Notes under the pieces: generated by a model
What the model was told of the DNA's origin: nothing
Seen by the model: only the letters and a program-made list of their open reading frames with translations
The model's database searches: none
From: Halomonas sp. S3-1-1
GTDB taxonomy: Bacteria > Pseudomonadota > Gammaproteobacteria > Pseudomonadales > Halomonadaceae
DNA length: 64,000 bases
Reading direction: 5' to 3'
Assembly (NCBI RefSeq): GCF_023757625.1
Contig: NZ_JALGBZ010000002.1
Location: 248,001-312,000, forward strand
In this document: positions 1 through 8,039 of the stretch, piece by piece
How positions within the stretch are numbered: the first letter of the stretch is position 1
Layout: each line of letters opens with the position of its first letter
Program-made: the position numbers and the translations under genes

Positions 1-1424
1 TGGTTGCCAAAGCCGTTCACGCCGTCGTGAAGCTGATTGAGCGTCGGCGTTTTGTAGCCCTGGCTGATGCCGCCCTTGAGCGTCCACTCGTCGGTGGTGT
101 TCCACACCAGGTAGCCGCGCGGGCTGAAGTGGCCGCCGAAGGCGTCGTGGTTTTCGTAACGCCCGCCCAGCGTCAGGGCCAAATCATCGGTCAAAAACCA
201 CTCGTCCTCGACGAACAGGGCCCAGCTCGACTGGCTGAACTCCTCATTGCCGGCGGTGGCGTCTGTCAGGTCGGCGTCGATGTACTGGCCGCCCACCGTG
301 ACCATGTGCGCGTCCAGCGGCGCGACGAACTTGGTATCGACGACGACGTCGCGGTTTTTCAGCGTGCGCGGCTCGCCGCCCAGGGCAAAGTAGCCGTAGT
401 CCGGCGCGTTACCGGCGGGCAGGGTGCGGCCAAGCGATTCGGTTTCGTTACGCGTGATGCTGGTGTCCCAGGTACCCGTCGACAGGCGCGCGGAGTGGCC
501 AATGGCGATCTGGTCGCGCTGGAAGCGAAGCTCGTCCTCGTAGCCAAAGAACTCAGTAGGGGCGGGGGTTTCGCAGTCGTTGCGGCGCAGGCCGTCGCGG
601 CTACCCAGCCGGCAGTCGGTGTTGTCGTAAACCTGGCGGGCGCGCTCGGCGTCGAGCCAGATCTCGTGGGTGTCGTTGGGCGTAAAGCTCAGCCGGCCGC
701 CGATGGAATAAATGCGCGCCTCGGACGGGCGCGGGTCGCGGCCGACGCTCTCTTCCACCAGCCGCTCGGAGCTGTCGCGATCGAACACGCGCCCGCGCAG
801 CTGCACGCCCAACGTGTCCTCGATGAGCGGGCCGGTGGCGTAAAGATTCAGCGTCGAGCTGTTGCCCGCGTCGCGATCCTCCTGGAAGGTGTTTTCCACG
901 GTGACCGAGCCCGCCCAGTCGGTACCCACACGGCGAGTAATAATGTTGACCACGCCACCGAGGGCGTCGGAGCCGTAGAGTGTGGACATCGGCCCGCGAA
1001 TGACCTCGATACGCTCGATAGAAGAGAGCGGTGGCATGAAGCTGGTGGAGGTCGAGCCAAAGCCGTTCGGCGTCACGTCGCCGGAGGTGTTCTGGCGGCG
1101 GCCGTCGATCAGGATCAGCGTGTAGTCACTGGGCATACCGCGAATCGAAATGCTCTGACCGCCGGTTTTGCCCGTGCCCGCCCGTACGTCCACTCCGGGC
1201 ACGTCGCGAATCGCCTCGGCGATGCTGGAGAACTGGTTCTGCTCCAGCTCCTGACGCGTCACGACCGAGATGCTCGCCGGGGCGTTGTTGAGCGTTTGCT
1301 CGTAGCCGGCGGCGGTGACGACCATGCTGTCCAGGTTGGTCGCGCTTTGCTGGGCGTGCGCGGTGGCGGTGAAAGACCCCAGCGCAATGGCGCTGGCGAG
1401 GGCGGTGCGAGTGAAACGAGCCAT
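1..1424 (-). CDS. TonB-dependent catecholate siderophore receptor, CirA-like (3' end outside window)
   Basis: Outer-membrane gated channel that would import a ferric catechol-type siderophore using TonB energy. The protein starts MARFTRTALA, followed by a signal peptide ending near AHAQ and a TonB box-like MVVTA. The plug domain contains DGRRQN, then IERIEVIRGPMS, YGSDALGGVVNIIT and later LFVEDEW; these blocks follow Escherichia coli CirA closely from memory. About 474 residues are visible, so roughly the last 200 residues of the barrel lie beyond position 1. It is divergent from the siderophore ABC operon that starts at 1740 and probably shares its iron control. The open frame on the opposite strand is a GC-rich shadow. 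The substrate is inferred from family resemblance only. Confidence 0.9.
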   Translation of the reverse strand, partial: MARFTRTALASAIALGSFTATAHAQQSATNLDSMVVTAAGYEQTLNNAPASISVVTRQELEQNQFSSIAEAIRDVPGVDVRAGTGKTGGQSISIRGMPSDYTLILIDGRRQNTSGDVTPNGFGSTSTSFMPPLSSIERIEVIRGPMSTLYGSDALGGVVNIITRRVGTDWAGSVTVENTFQEDRDAGNSSTLNLYATGPLIEDTLGVQLRGRVFDRDSSERLVEESVGRDPRPSEARIYSIGGRLSFTPNDTHEIWLDAERARQVYDNTDCRLGSRDGLRRNDCETPAPTEFFGYEDELRFQRDQIAIGHSARLSTGTWDTSITRNETESLGRTLPAGNAPDYGYFALGGEPRTLKNRDVVVDTKFVAPLDAHMVTVGGQYIDADLTDATAGNEEFSQSSWALFVEDEWFLTDDLALTLGGRYENHDAFGGHFSPRGYLVWNTTDEWTLKGGISQGYKTPTLNQLHDGVNGFGN

Positions 1425-1480
1425 GAAACAACCCTTACTTGAAGAACGATCTTGAAGGCCGATGAGATCGATGTAGTGGT

Positions 1481-1499
1481 ATTAATGAGATTTGTTATC
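1481..1499. promoter_or_regulatory. Candidate Fur box (receptor side)
   Basis: The 19-bp sequence attaatgagatttgttatc matches the Fur consensus gataatgataatcattatc at 13 of 19 positions by hand alignment. It lies 57 bp upstream of the CirA-like receptor start, where a repressor would block its promoter. Confidence 0.45.
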
Positions 1500-1683
1500 A
1501 AATGTGATCGAGAGTCTAAAAATAATAGTTCCCAATATCGAGCTAAAATTCAGGAACGTTGCGTTGCAAAAAAAGGAACTTTTAGCGCGTTATCGAAATG
1601 GCCTCACGTCAGGCGCTTATAAGCCGTGCGAATTGCTAAAAGTGGAACAAGCCATTCGACAGGATGGTAATGCAATCGCTTTT

Positions 1684-1702
1684 GAGAATCGTTATTATCA
1701 TC
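1684..1702. promoter_or_regulatory. Candidate Fur box (ABC operon side)
   Basis: The 19-bp sequence gagaatcgttattatcatc matches the Fur consensus at 13 of 19 positions by hand. It ends 37 bp before the binding-protein start at 1740. The rest of the 315-bp divergent intergenic stretch (1425-1739) shows AT-rich promoter-like sequence and no convincing gene. Confidence 0.45.
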
Positions 1703-1739
1703 AACCTCGATAAGCGGCAGGCATTCTCAGGAGAGTCAA

Positions 1740-2714
1740 ATGGCGGGTAAAGCGCGCGGTACGATGAAAGCGACGACGCTCAACGCGGCGTGGCGTGTAG
1801 GGCTGACCGGGGCGCTGATGGGCGCACTGCTGACGGGCCAGGCCCAGGCGCGCACGCTCGATACCGCTTTTGGCGAGGTTGAAGTGGACGGCACGCCAGA
1901 GCGGGTCGTCACGGTGTACGAAGGCGCACTCGACGCCTCCATCGCCGCCGGCATCATGCCGCTGGGCGCGGTGACCACCCGCGGCGGCACCGACGTCGCC
2001 CACTACATCACCGAGTACTTTTCTCAGGACTTCGACGTCGAGCGCCCGGAAGTCGTGGGCGTGGTGCGTGAAATCAATACCGAAGCGGTGCTCGCCCAGC
2101 AGCCGGATTTGATTCTGGCCGCCCCACAGCTGCCCGAAGAGCAGTACCAGCTGCTCTCGCGCATCGCCCCAACCGTGGTACCGCAGAGCGATGGGTTCGC
2201 GCCGGACAGCTGGGAGAGAGAAGCGCGCCTGTTCGGTGAAGCGCTCAACCGCCAGGACGCCGTCGAAGAGGCGATCACCGCCGTCGACGAGCGCGTGGAC
2301 GCGCTCTCCGCGCGTATCGAAGAGCGCCACCCGAACGAGAGCGCGTTCGTCGTTCGCTGGATGCCGAGCGGCGCCATGGTAATGTCCGAAAACCTGATCG
2401 CCACCGGCCTTCTCAACCGCGTGGGCGTGAACGTCAGCGACGCCGGTTTGATCGAAGAGGGCAGTGCCCACAGCGACGTGCTGAGCCTTGAAAATCTCTC
2501 CATGGTCGACGGCGATTGGCTGTTTCTGGCCACTCTCAATGAAGAGGGCGAGCAGGCGCTGGACGCTGCGCGGGAAAGCGCCGCCTTCTCGCGCCTGAAC
2601 GTGGCGCAGCAGGAGCAGGTCGTGCCCGTCGATGGCCAGCTGTGGAGTAGCGCCAGCGGCCCGCTGGCGGCGCTGGCCATTCTTGACGACATCGAAGACG
2701 CACTGCTGCCGTGA
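1740..2714 (+). CDS. Periplasmic iron-siderophore binding protein of ABC importer
   Basis: Class III (FepB/FecB/TroA-like) solute-binding protein that would deliver ferric siderophore to the permeases encoded next. The N-terminus has a positively charged start and a hydrophobic signal segment ending around GQAQA. The mature part carries the family pattern of two lobes, with an ERVVTVYEGALD block at the start of lobe one and LAQQPDLILA near residue 120. The 324 residues are normal for the family. The start at 1740 is supported by an aggag motif 7 bp upstream; ATG at 1764 is an alternative. Its stop overlaps the GTG start of the permease (GTGA), so the genes are translationally coupled. The substrate cannot be read from sequence. 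Confidence 0.9.
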   Translation: MAGKARGTMKATTLNAAWRVGLTGALMGALLTGQAQARTLDTAFGEVEVDGTPERVVTVYEGALDASIAAGIMPLGAVTTRGGTDVAHYITEYFSQDFDVERPEVVGVVREINTEAVLAQQPDLILAAPQLPEEQYQLLSRIAPTVVPQSDGFAPDSWEREARLFGEALNRQDAVEEAITAVDERVDALSARIEERHPNESAFVVRWMPSGAMVMSENLIATGLLNRVGVNVSDAGLIEEGSAHSDVLSLENLSMVDGDWLFLATLNEEGEQALDAARESAAFSRLNVAQQEQVVPVDGQLWSSASGPLAALAILDDIEDALLP

Positions 2715-3739
2715 ACGGGTTTGTCAGTGCGGTGAGCGGCCCATTAGCGCACCGCTCGCCACGCCATTTGATGCTGGCTCTGCTCACCGCCCTCGTGGCG
2801 GTGAGCGCGTTGAGCCTGTTGATCGGCGCGGGCAGCGTCGGCCCGGCGCGCATTCTGGCGTTCTTGCAGGGCAGCGCCGACGACGAGGCGCGCTTTGTCA
2901 TGTGGGAGCTTCGCGCGCCGCGCACGCTGATCGGCATCGTCGTGGGCATGGCGCTGGGCGTGGCCGGGGCGCTGTTGCAGGCGGTGTCGCGAAACCCGCT
3001 GGCGGAGCCCGGGCTTCTGGGCGTAAGCGCCGGCGCCGCCTTCGCCGTGGCGCTGGCGCTGGTGCTGGGGGCAAGCGCGGCGACGCTGCGTATTTCCGTG
3101 GCCCAGCTCGGCGCGCTGATCGGCTGTGTCTGCGTGATGAGCGTGGCGCGATTTCGCGGCGTAGGCAACGACCCGGTGCGGCTGGTGCTGGCGGGTGCGG
3201 CGTTTTCGGGGCTTTTAGGCTCGTTGACCTCGCTGCTGCTTTTATACGATCAGCGCGCGGCGGACGAAATTCGCTTCTGGGTGGTGGGCAGTTTGGCCGG
3301 GCGTCGTTTGGACGACCTGGTCAGCGTGCTGCCGAGCCTGGCGGTGGCCGCGGTGGCGGTCGCGATGACCGCGCGGCCTTTGGCGGCGCTGGCGCTCGGT
3401 GAGCGCGCCGCCTCCGGGCTTGGCCATCACCCCGGCGTGATCCGGTGGATCGTGATTGGCAGCGTTGCGCTGCTGGTCGGCGCGGCCACGGCAATTGCCG
3501 GGCCGATCACCTTCGTCGGTTTGGTGGTGCCGTTCGTTGCCCGCGCCCTGGCGGGGCCGGACATTCGCCGCACGCTCTGGTTTTGCCTGCCGATCGGGCC
3601 CTTGATCGTGGTCAGCGCCGATATCATCTCGCGGGTGGTGGTGGCGCCTTCGGAGCTGCCGCTGGGCGTGCTGACCGCGCTTTGCGGCGCGCCGGTGCTG
3701 ATCGCCGTGGTTCGCGCGCGGCGTTTGCCCATGCTTTAA
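2711..3739 (+). CDS. FecCD-family siderophore ABC permease 1
   Basis: Inner-membrane permease of the BtuC/FecCD family, about 342 residues with some nine or ten hydrophobic segments. Family hallmarks are visible: WELRAPRTLIGI near residue 63, GALLQAVSRNPLAEPGLLG around residue 90, and GPITFVGLVVPF near residue 260, in the region that contacts the ATPase. It starts at GTG within the binding-protein stop codon. With the next gene it would form the heterodimeric channel of the importer. Confidence 0.92.
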   Translation: MNGFVSAVSGPLAHRSPRHLMLALLTALVAVSALSLLIGAGSVGPARILAFLQGSADDEARFVMWELRAPRTLIGIVVGMALGVAGALLQAVSRNPLAEPGLLGVSAGAAFAVALALVLGASAATLRISVAQLGALIGCVCVMSVARFRGVGNDPVRLVLAGAAFSGLLGSLTSLLLLYDQRAADEIRFWVVGSLAGRRLDDLVSVLPSLAVAAVAVAMTARPLAALALGERAASGLGHHPGVIRWIVIGSVALLVGAATAIAGPITFVGLVVPFVARALAGPDIRRTLWFCLPIGPLIVVSADIISRVVVAPSELPLGVLTALCGAPVLIAVVRARRLPML

Positions 3740-3835
3740 TGCGCGCGTTCAGCCGCCGTGCCTCGAGACCCGTGCTTAGCCATAACGCTCTTTTATTTGC
3801 CGGCGATTCATTCAGTGACGACTCAATCTGTAACC

Positions 3836-4969
3836 ATGGCATCGAAACCCACCGCCACCTCCGAGTACCGCTCGGGGGCTGCCTCTCCTACGCGCGCCGT
3901 GAGTGATGCGCCTGCCGCTTGCCCGTCGCCGCCGGGCTACTGGCGCCTGGTTTGGCAGGGCAGGGGGCAGGCCTTTAGCGTGCTGCTCGAGCGCCGCGCC
4001 GTGGCGGTCAACCTGGGGCTTTTGCTTGCACTGCTGATCGCCGGCGTGGTGTATCTGAGCCTGGGGAGCGTGCCGCTGTCAGTGAGCGAGGTCATTCCCG
4101 CCCTCGCCGGCCAGGGCGACATGATGACCACCTTCATGGTGCAGGAGCTTCGCCTGCCAAGGCTGGCAGCGGCCTGCCTGACCGGCGCCGCCTTTGCGTT
4201 GGCGGGCGTGCTGATGCAGACCCTGGCGGGCAACCGGCTGGCAACGCCGGGCATCATCGGCATCGACAACGGCGCCACGGCCTTCGCCATCGCCTCGGTT
4301 ATCGGGGTCGGCGTGACCATCGCCCCGCCGGCCATGGCGCTGGCCGGGGCGGCCACCGCCGCCGCCATCACCTTCGGGCTCTCCGCTGGCAGCGGTACCC
4401 AAGGGTATCGCTTCATCGTGGCCGGTATCGGCGTGGGTGCGGTATTCGGCGCGCTGACCCAGTTCTATCTCGCCCGCGTGCCGATCGACACCGCCAACGC
4501 CGCCTACCCCTGGACCATAGGCACGCTCAACGCCCGCTCGCCCGGCGCCGTACTGCTGCTGGCTGCGGGGCTAGGCGTCGGCGTGATGCTGGCGATGGGG
4601 CTGGCACGGTCGCTGTCGATTCTGCGCTTTAAAGACGCCGTTGCAAGCGGCTTGGGCGTGAAGGTGAAAGCCTGCCGGATTCAGGTGCTCGCCCTTTCTG
4701 TCGTGCTCACGGGGTTGGCCGTCGCGGTGGCCGGGCCCGTGGGCATGGTGGCGCTGATCGGCCCGGAAATCGCCCGCTCGCTTTCAAGTTCGCGCCACGT
4801 GCCGGTGCTGGCCGCCACGCTCGCCGGTGCCCTGGTCATGGTGTTGGCGGATCTGGCCGGGCGCACGCTTTTATCACCTATCGAGATTCCCGTGGGCATC
4901 GTCACCGCCGTGGTTGGCGGCCCCTGGCTTTTATGGATACTGATGCGCCCACAAAGGAGCCGCCCATGA
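3836..4969 (+). CDS. FecCD-family siderophore ABC permease 2
   Basis: Second permease subunit (FepG-like position in the operon). A hydrophilic N-terminus is followed by about nine membrane segments. QELRLPRLAAACL, LMQTLAGNRLATPGIIGI and AGPVGMVALIGPEIARSL match the conserved FecCD blocks. The start is uncertain. ATG 3836 is preferred, because the extension to GTG 3758 adds 26 residues that look non-homologous; neither has a good ribosome-binding site. The stop codon overlaps the ATPase start (ATGA). Confidence 0.9.
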   Translation: MASKPTATSEYRSGAASPTRAVSDAPAACPSPPGYWRLVWQGRGQAFSVLLERRAVAVNLGLLLALLIAGVVYLSLGSVPLSVSEVIPALAGQGDMMTTFMVQELRLPRLAAACLTGAAFALAGVLMQTLAGNRLATPGIIGIDNGATAFAIASVIGVGVTIAPPAMALAGAATAAAITFGLSAGSGTQGYRFIVAGIGVGAVFGALTQFYLARVPIDTANAAYPWTIGTLNARSPGAVLLLAAGLGVGVMLAMGLARSLSILRFKDAVASGLGVKVKACRIQVLALSVVLTGLAVAVAGPVGMVALIGPEIARSLSSSRHVPVLAATLAGALVMVLADLAGRTLLSPIEIPVGIVTAVVGGPWLLWILMRPQRSRP

Positions 4970-5778
4970 GCACGTCCCCCGACACGCCGGCGCCGACGCT
5001 TTCGACCCAGGCGCTGGACATGAGCTACGGCGCCCGCCGGGTGATCCGTGAGCTGGGGCTGAATTTGCCCAGCGGCAAAGTGACCGCGATCGTCGGGCCC
5101 AACGGCTGCGGTAAATCCACGCTGCTCGCAGGGCTTTCCAGGCTGCACAAGCCGGAAAGCGGCGCGGTGCTGCTCGACGGCGCCGACATCCAGACGCTTC
5201 CCGCCAAAACCCTGGCCAAACAGCTCGCGCTGCTGCCCCAGGAGGCGATCGCCCCGGAAGGGCTGACCGTGACCGAGCTGATTCGCTTTGGCCGCCAGCC
5301 CCATCAGGGGTGGCTGCGCCAGTGGTCGCCGGAAGACCAAAAAATCGTGCAGTACGCGCTCACCGCCGCCGGGCTTGAGGCCCTGGCCGACCGCCCGCTC
5401 GAGGCGCTCTCCGGCGGGCAGCGCCAGCGCGCCTGGATCGCCATGACCATCGCCCAGCAAACGCCGCTTTTGCTGCTCGACGAGCCCACCTCGGCGCTGG
5501 ATCTCGGCCACCAGATCGAAGTGTTCGAACTGGTGCAAAAGCTCGCTTGCGAGGGCCGCACCGTGGTGATGGTACTGCACGATCTGGCCAGCGCCTGCCG
5601 CTACGCCGACCACCTCATCGCCATGTTTGATGGGCGCATCGTTGCCGAAGGCGCGCCCTCAAGCGTCGTCACGCCGGCGCTTGTCCGCACGCTCTACCAG
5701 GTCGACTGCACGCTGCTGACCGACCCGGATACCGGCAGCCCGCTGATTGCGAACGTGCGCCGAGCGGTCAGTGCCTGA
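4966..5778 (+). CDS. Siderophore ABC importer ATPase (FepC/FhuC-like)
   Basis: Cytoplasmic ATPase that powers the preceding permeases. It has Walker A GPNGCGKST near residue 33, the signature LSGGQRQRAWIAM near residue 145 and Walker B LLLLDEPTSALD just after. The start at 4966 is fixed by an aaggag motif 8 bp upstream and by the 4-bp ATGA overlap with the permease stop; a longer reading from 4933 lacks support. This closes a binding protein-permease-permease-ATPase operon. It converges with the YceI gene, whose stop lies 3 bp away, and no clear terminator is seen between them. Confidence 0.95.
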   Translation: MSTSPDTPAPTLSTQALDMSYGARRVIRELGLNLPSGKVTAIVGPNGCGKSTLLAGLSRLHKPESGAVLLDGADIQTLPAKTLAKQLALLPQEAIAPEGLTVTELIRFGRQPHQGWLRQWSPEDQKIVQYALTAAGLEALADRPLEALSGGQRQRAWIAMTIAQQTPLLLLDEPTSALDLGHQIEVFELVQKLACEGRTVVMVLHDLASACRYADHLIAMFDGRIVAEGAPSSVVTPALVRTLYQVDCTLLTDPDTGSPLIANVRRAVSA

Positions 5779-5781
5779 CGG

Positions 5782-6357
5782 CTAGCGGTTGATCAGCACC
5801 GCGTCCAAAGTGACCGGCACGTGATCGGCGATCTGCTGATAGCCCAGCAGCGACATGACGCTGCGTACCGTGTTGTTCGCCATCAGTGTGCTGCCATCCA
5901 GCTCCATCGGTTCGGCGTGGGTGACGCGCACCTGGTTCAAGCCTTCCCGAGTGAAGCGAAGCGGCACCTCTTCCTGGCGATTGATGCCTTCGTTCTGCAC
6001 GCGGAAGGTGAGCGTCTCGACCATCGACTCGCCGATATCCAGCGCGTCCAAACGCTCCGGCGGCATTTGGGCGGTGAGCGTGACCAGGGTGGAGTCGGTC
6101 AGAAGCCGCGCCCACACCGGCAGGTCGCCAAAGCGCGAGAGCAGGTCGGTCTGGTTGAGCTTGAGCGGCAGCGTCAGAGTGCCGTCTGGCGAGATGTTGC
6201 CCTGAAGGTTGCGCACCTGATGGTGGTGGGTTTGCGGCGAAGGGCCGTCGAGCTGCGTGATACTCGCCTGTACCTGGGATTGGCTGGAATCCAGTTGCCA
6301 ATCCGCGAAGGCGGGGGCCGCCAGCATCAGCGGTACAAGAGCAAACAAGGCTTTCAT
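5782..6357 (-). CDS. YceI-family periplasmic lipocalin-like protein
   Basis: A 191-residue secreted protein with signal peptide MKALFALVPLMLAAPAFA, then WQLDSSQSQVQASI. This opening is typical of YceI-family beta-barrel proteins, which bind isoprenoid-like lipids. An N-terminal tryptophan followed by the D-x-S-x-S-x-V pattern and a C-terminal DAVLINR-type strand fit the family. The start at 6357 has GGAG 8 bp upstream. A longer reading starting at 6477 is unlikely. Its physiological role is unknown, and it is not obviously tied to the iron genes. Confidence 0.8.
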   Translation of the reverse strand: MKALFALVPLMLAAPAFADWQLDSSQSQVQASITQLDGPSPQTHHHQVRNLQGNISPDGTLTLPLKLNQTDLLSRFGDLPVWARLLTDSTLVTLTAQMPPERLDALDIGESMVETLTFRVQNEGINRQEEVPLRFTREGLNQVRVTHAEPMELDGSTLMANNTVRSVMSLLGYQQIADHVPVTLDAVLINR

Positions 6358-6484
6358 GGCATGTCTCCACAGTAAGGACTCCACAGCAGACTCGCCCCTG
6401 GGGTAAAAGTGCCGTGGTGATCGCAAGATAGCGCCCCAAGGGTAGCCTCGCCCCGCCACATTCGCTATGATATGCACGCTTTTC

Positions 6485-6561
<77 letters not shown>

Positions 6562-6600
6562 ATGAAATTAAGTGGTTACAGAGATTAGAGCGGGTTTTCG

Positions 6601-7599
6601 TTAGTGCTTGGTTGCCGTTTGGTTGCTAATGCGTGGCAATTTTGCAACCACGCTGTCCCATCGTGTCGGATCAGCATGGGCATATCGGCTTGTTACCGTC
6701 AGTGATGAATGCCCCAGCAAATCCCTGATACTCGTTAGTGATTCTCCTTTGCTAGCTAGCAATGAAGCATAGCAATGTCGCATATCGTGAAAACGGATAT
6801 CTGGCCGACCGATTGCTTCCCTAGCCCTTTCAAATGCTCCCCTGACTCTATCCCCCGTTGTATCAAACGGTAAGCTTTTAAGCAGCGTTATTGCTTCTGC
6901 GGAAAGCGGGATGACCCTCGGTTTGCCATTTTTCGTTTGGTGTGGCTTGAGCACAATACGTCCGTTGAAAACATTCCCCGGCTCCAGAGCCAACAGTTCG
7001 CCACGCCTCATCCCTGTTAGCATGGCTAGCAAAATTACTTCACGTTCGACCTGATACCGCTCGGGCACAGCTTCCAGCAGCTCTGCAAGCTCTAATTCAG
7101 AGAGATAAACATGGCGCTCGTTTTTAGGCGAGGGCTTACGTAGCTTTCCGTCAAGTGGCAAGTCGATCCAATCCCATTCGCGATACGATAGCGAGAGCAC
7201 TCGCTTGACGGCCTGTATGCGGTTGTTGATGGTCGACTGAGCCAATCCCTTTTCTTTTAGTGCCTTCTGCATCCTGCGCGCCGCATCTAGTAGTTCCTGC
7301 CCGATGATAACGCCTGGGGCATGCTCATCCATCCAACTGGCGACCAATAGGATGTGCTGCTTCTGAGAGCGCACGTCATATTCGTTGACCATTCGCTGCA
7401 GCCCCTCTGAGAAGGTGTATTTGGGCTTGCGGCCCATGACCCCATTAAACTCATCTTCTTGGCGCTGGGCTTCTGCCTTTAACGCGTACTGCCTCGCTTC
7501 TCCTTCTGTGCGAAAAGTTCTTTGAGTGCGCTGGCCGTTGATGGTTGCGCGGACAACCCATGTGCCGCGGTCTTTTCTGTTCGAGACTGTGTATCCCAT
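6601..7599 (-). CDS. Tyrosine recombinase / integrase
   Basis: A 332-residue phage-type integrase that would recombine attP with the tRNA site. The N-terminal arm-binding region (residues 1-60) has the strand pattern GTWVVRATINGQR. The SAM-like core-binding domain follows (about 70-165). The catalytic domain shows the arginine in TGMRRGEL (near 198), HDMRH (His271 and Arg274), LGHSS (His297) and the nucleophile Tyr306 in SRYAHA. The start at 7599 has a strong aaggagg 7 bp upstream. Its start lies inside the 3' part of the AlpA-like gene in another frame, so the two are probably co-expressed. Confidence 0.95.
   Translation of the reverse strand: MGYTVSNRKDRGTWVVRATINGQRTQRTFRTEGEARQYALKAEAQRQEDEFNGVMGRKPKYTFSEGLQRMVNEYDVRSQKQHILLVASWMDEHAPGVIIGQELLDAARRMQKALKEKGLAQSTINNRIQAVKRVLSLSYREWDWIDLPLDGKLRKPSPKNERHVYLSELELAELLEAVPERYQVEREVILLAMLTGMRRGELLALEPGNVFNGRIVLKPHQTKNGKPRVIPLSAEAITLLKSLPFDTTGDRVRGAFERAREAIGRPDIRFHDMRHCYASLLASKGESLTSIRDLLGHSSLTVTSRYAHADPTRWDSVVAKLPRISNQTATKH
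6608..6650. promoter_or_regulatory. Candidate integrase arm-type sites, left end
   Basis: TTGGTTGC occurs at 6608-6615 and 6619-6626, exactly 11 bp apart. An inverted copy, GCAACCA, lies at 6644-6650. They overlap the 3' end of the integrase gene next to attL. The same octamer recurs beside attR, so these are inferred to be integrase arm-binding sites. Confidence 0.45.
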
Positions 7600-7787
7600 T
7601 TTCGATCCTCCTTCCGCTGAGGACCGCGCCTGCAGCTCCTAGCGTACTCCTCAACCTCTTGCTGATCAAAGCGCACAGCGCTCCCAAATTGAACGAATCC
7701 GATGTCTTGCTTGTGCTCGTATACCCAGCTCAAGCTCATACCCAATTGCTCTGATACCTGCTCTGGTTTTATTAGTGATCTAGCCAT
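7479..7787 (-). CDS. AlpA-like helix-turn-helix protein, probable excisionase/regulator
   Basis: A 102-residue protein whose first 60 residues form a MerR/AlpA-type DNA-binding domain: MARSLIKPEQVSEQLG, SWVYEHKQ, and VRFDQQEVEEYARS as the recognition wing. Such proteins commonly serve as excisionase or activator for an adjacent integrase. The start at ATG 7787 is chosen because GAGG lies 6 bp upstream; ATG 7793 or 7850 would be longer. The 3' part (7479-7599) overlaps the integrase start in a different frame by about 120 bp. The C-terminal tail is basic and not recognised. Confidence 0.7.
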   Translation of the reverse strand: MARSLIKPEQVSEQLGMSLSWVYEHKQDIGFVQFGSAVRFDQQEVEEYARSCRRGPQRKEDRKWDTQSRTEKTAAHGLSAQPSTASALKELFAQKEKRGSTR

Positions 7788-8028
7788 GAGCATCCTCGCC
7801 ACTGAAGAAATTGACGAAAATATGATTGCGAAAAGTATTGGCTTTTTCATACTGTCTGCTGAGTGGCAGTTTTTCAGATAAGCAGTGGTATTGACTTTTT
7901 TAGTGAGTCGTGAGTCGTGAGTAACTCGAGTGACTGCTCTGAATCGATTGGGTAGATGCGTCTAAGGCTGAATAAAGAGTTTTCAAGTTTGCATTGATTT
8001 TGATTTGCTTGCACTTTGGTAATGATTA

Positions 8029-8039
8029 GGGGGGGGGGG
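8029..8039 (+). repeat. Homopolymeric G11 tract at gene start
   Basis: Eleven consecutive G residues directly precede ATG 8040. Tracts this long are prone to slippage. This one lies in the leader or start region of the hypothetical gene 8040-9119. Confidence 0.8.

Noticed and set aside
27-1442. Long open frame on the plus strand (471 codons)
   Set aside because: It is antisense to the CirA-like receptor, whose protein shows clear signal, plug and barrel motifs. GC-rich codon use creates the shadow.
1492-1713. 73-codon ORF between the divergent siderophore genes
   Set aside because: It covers Fur-box-like promoter sequence, has no family resemblance and no clear ribosome-binding site.
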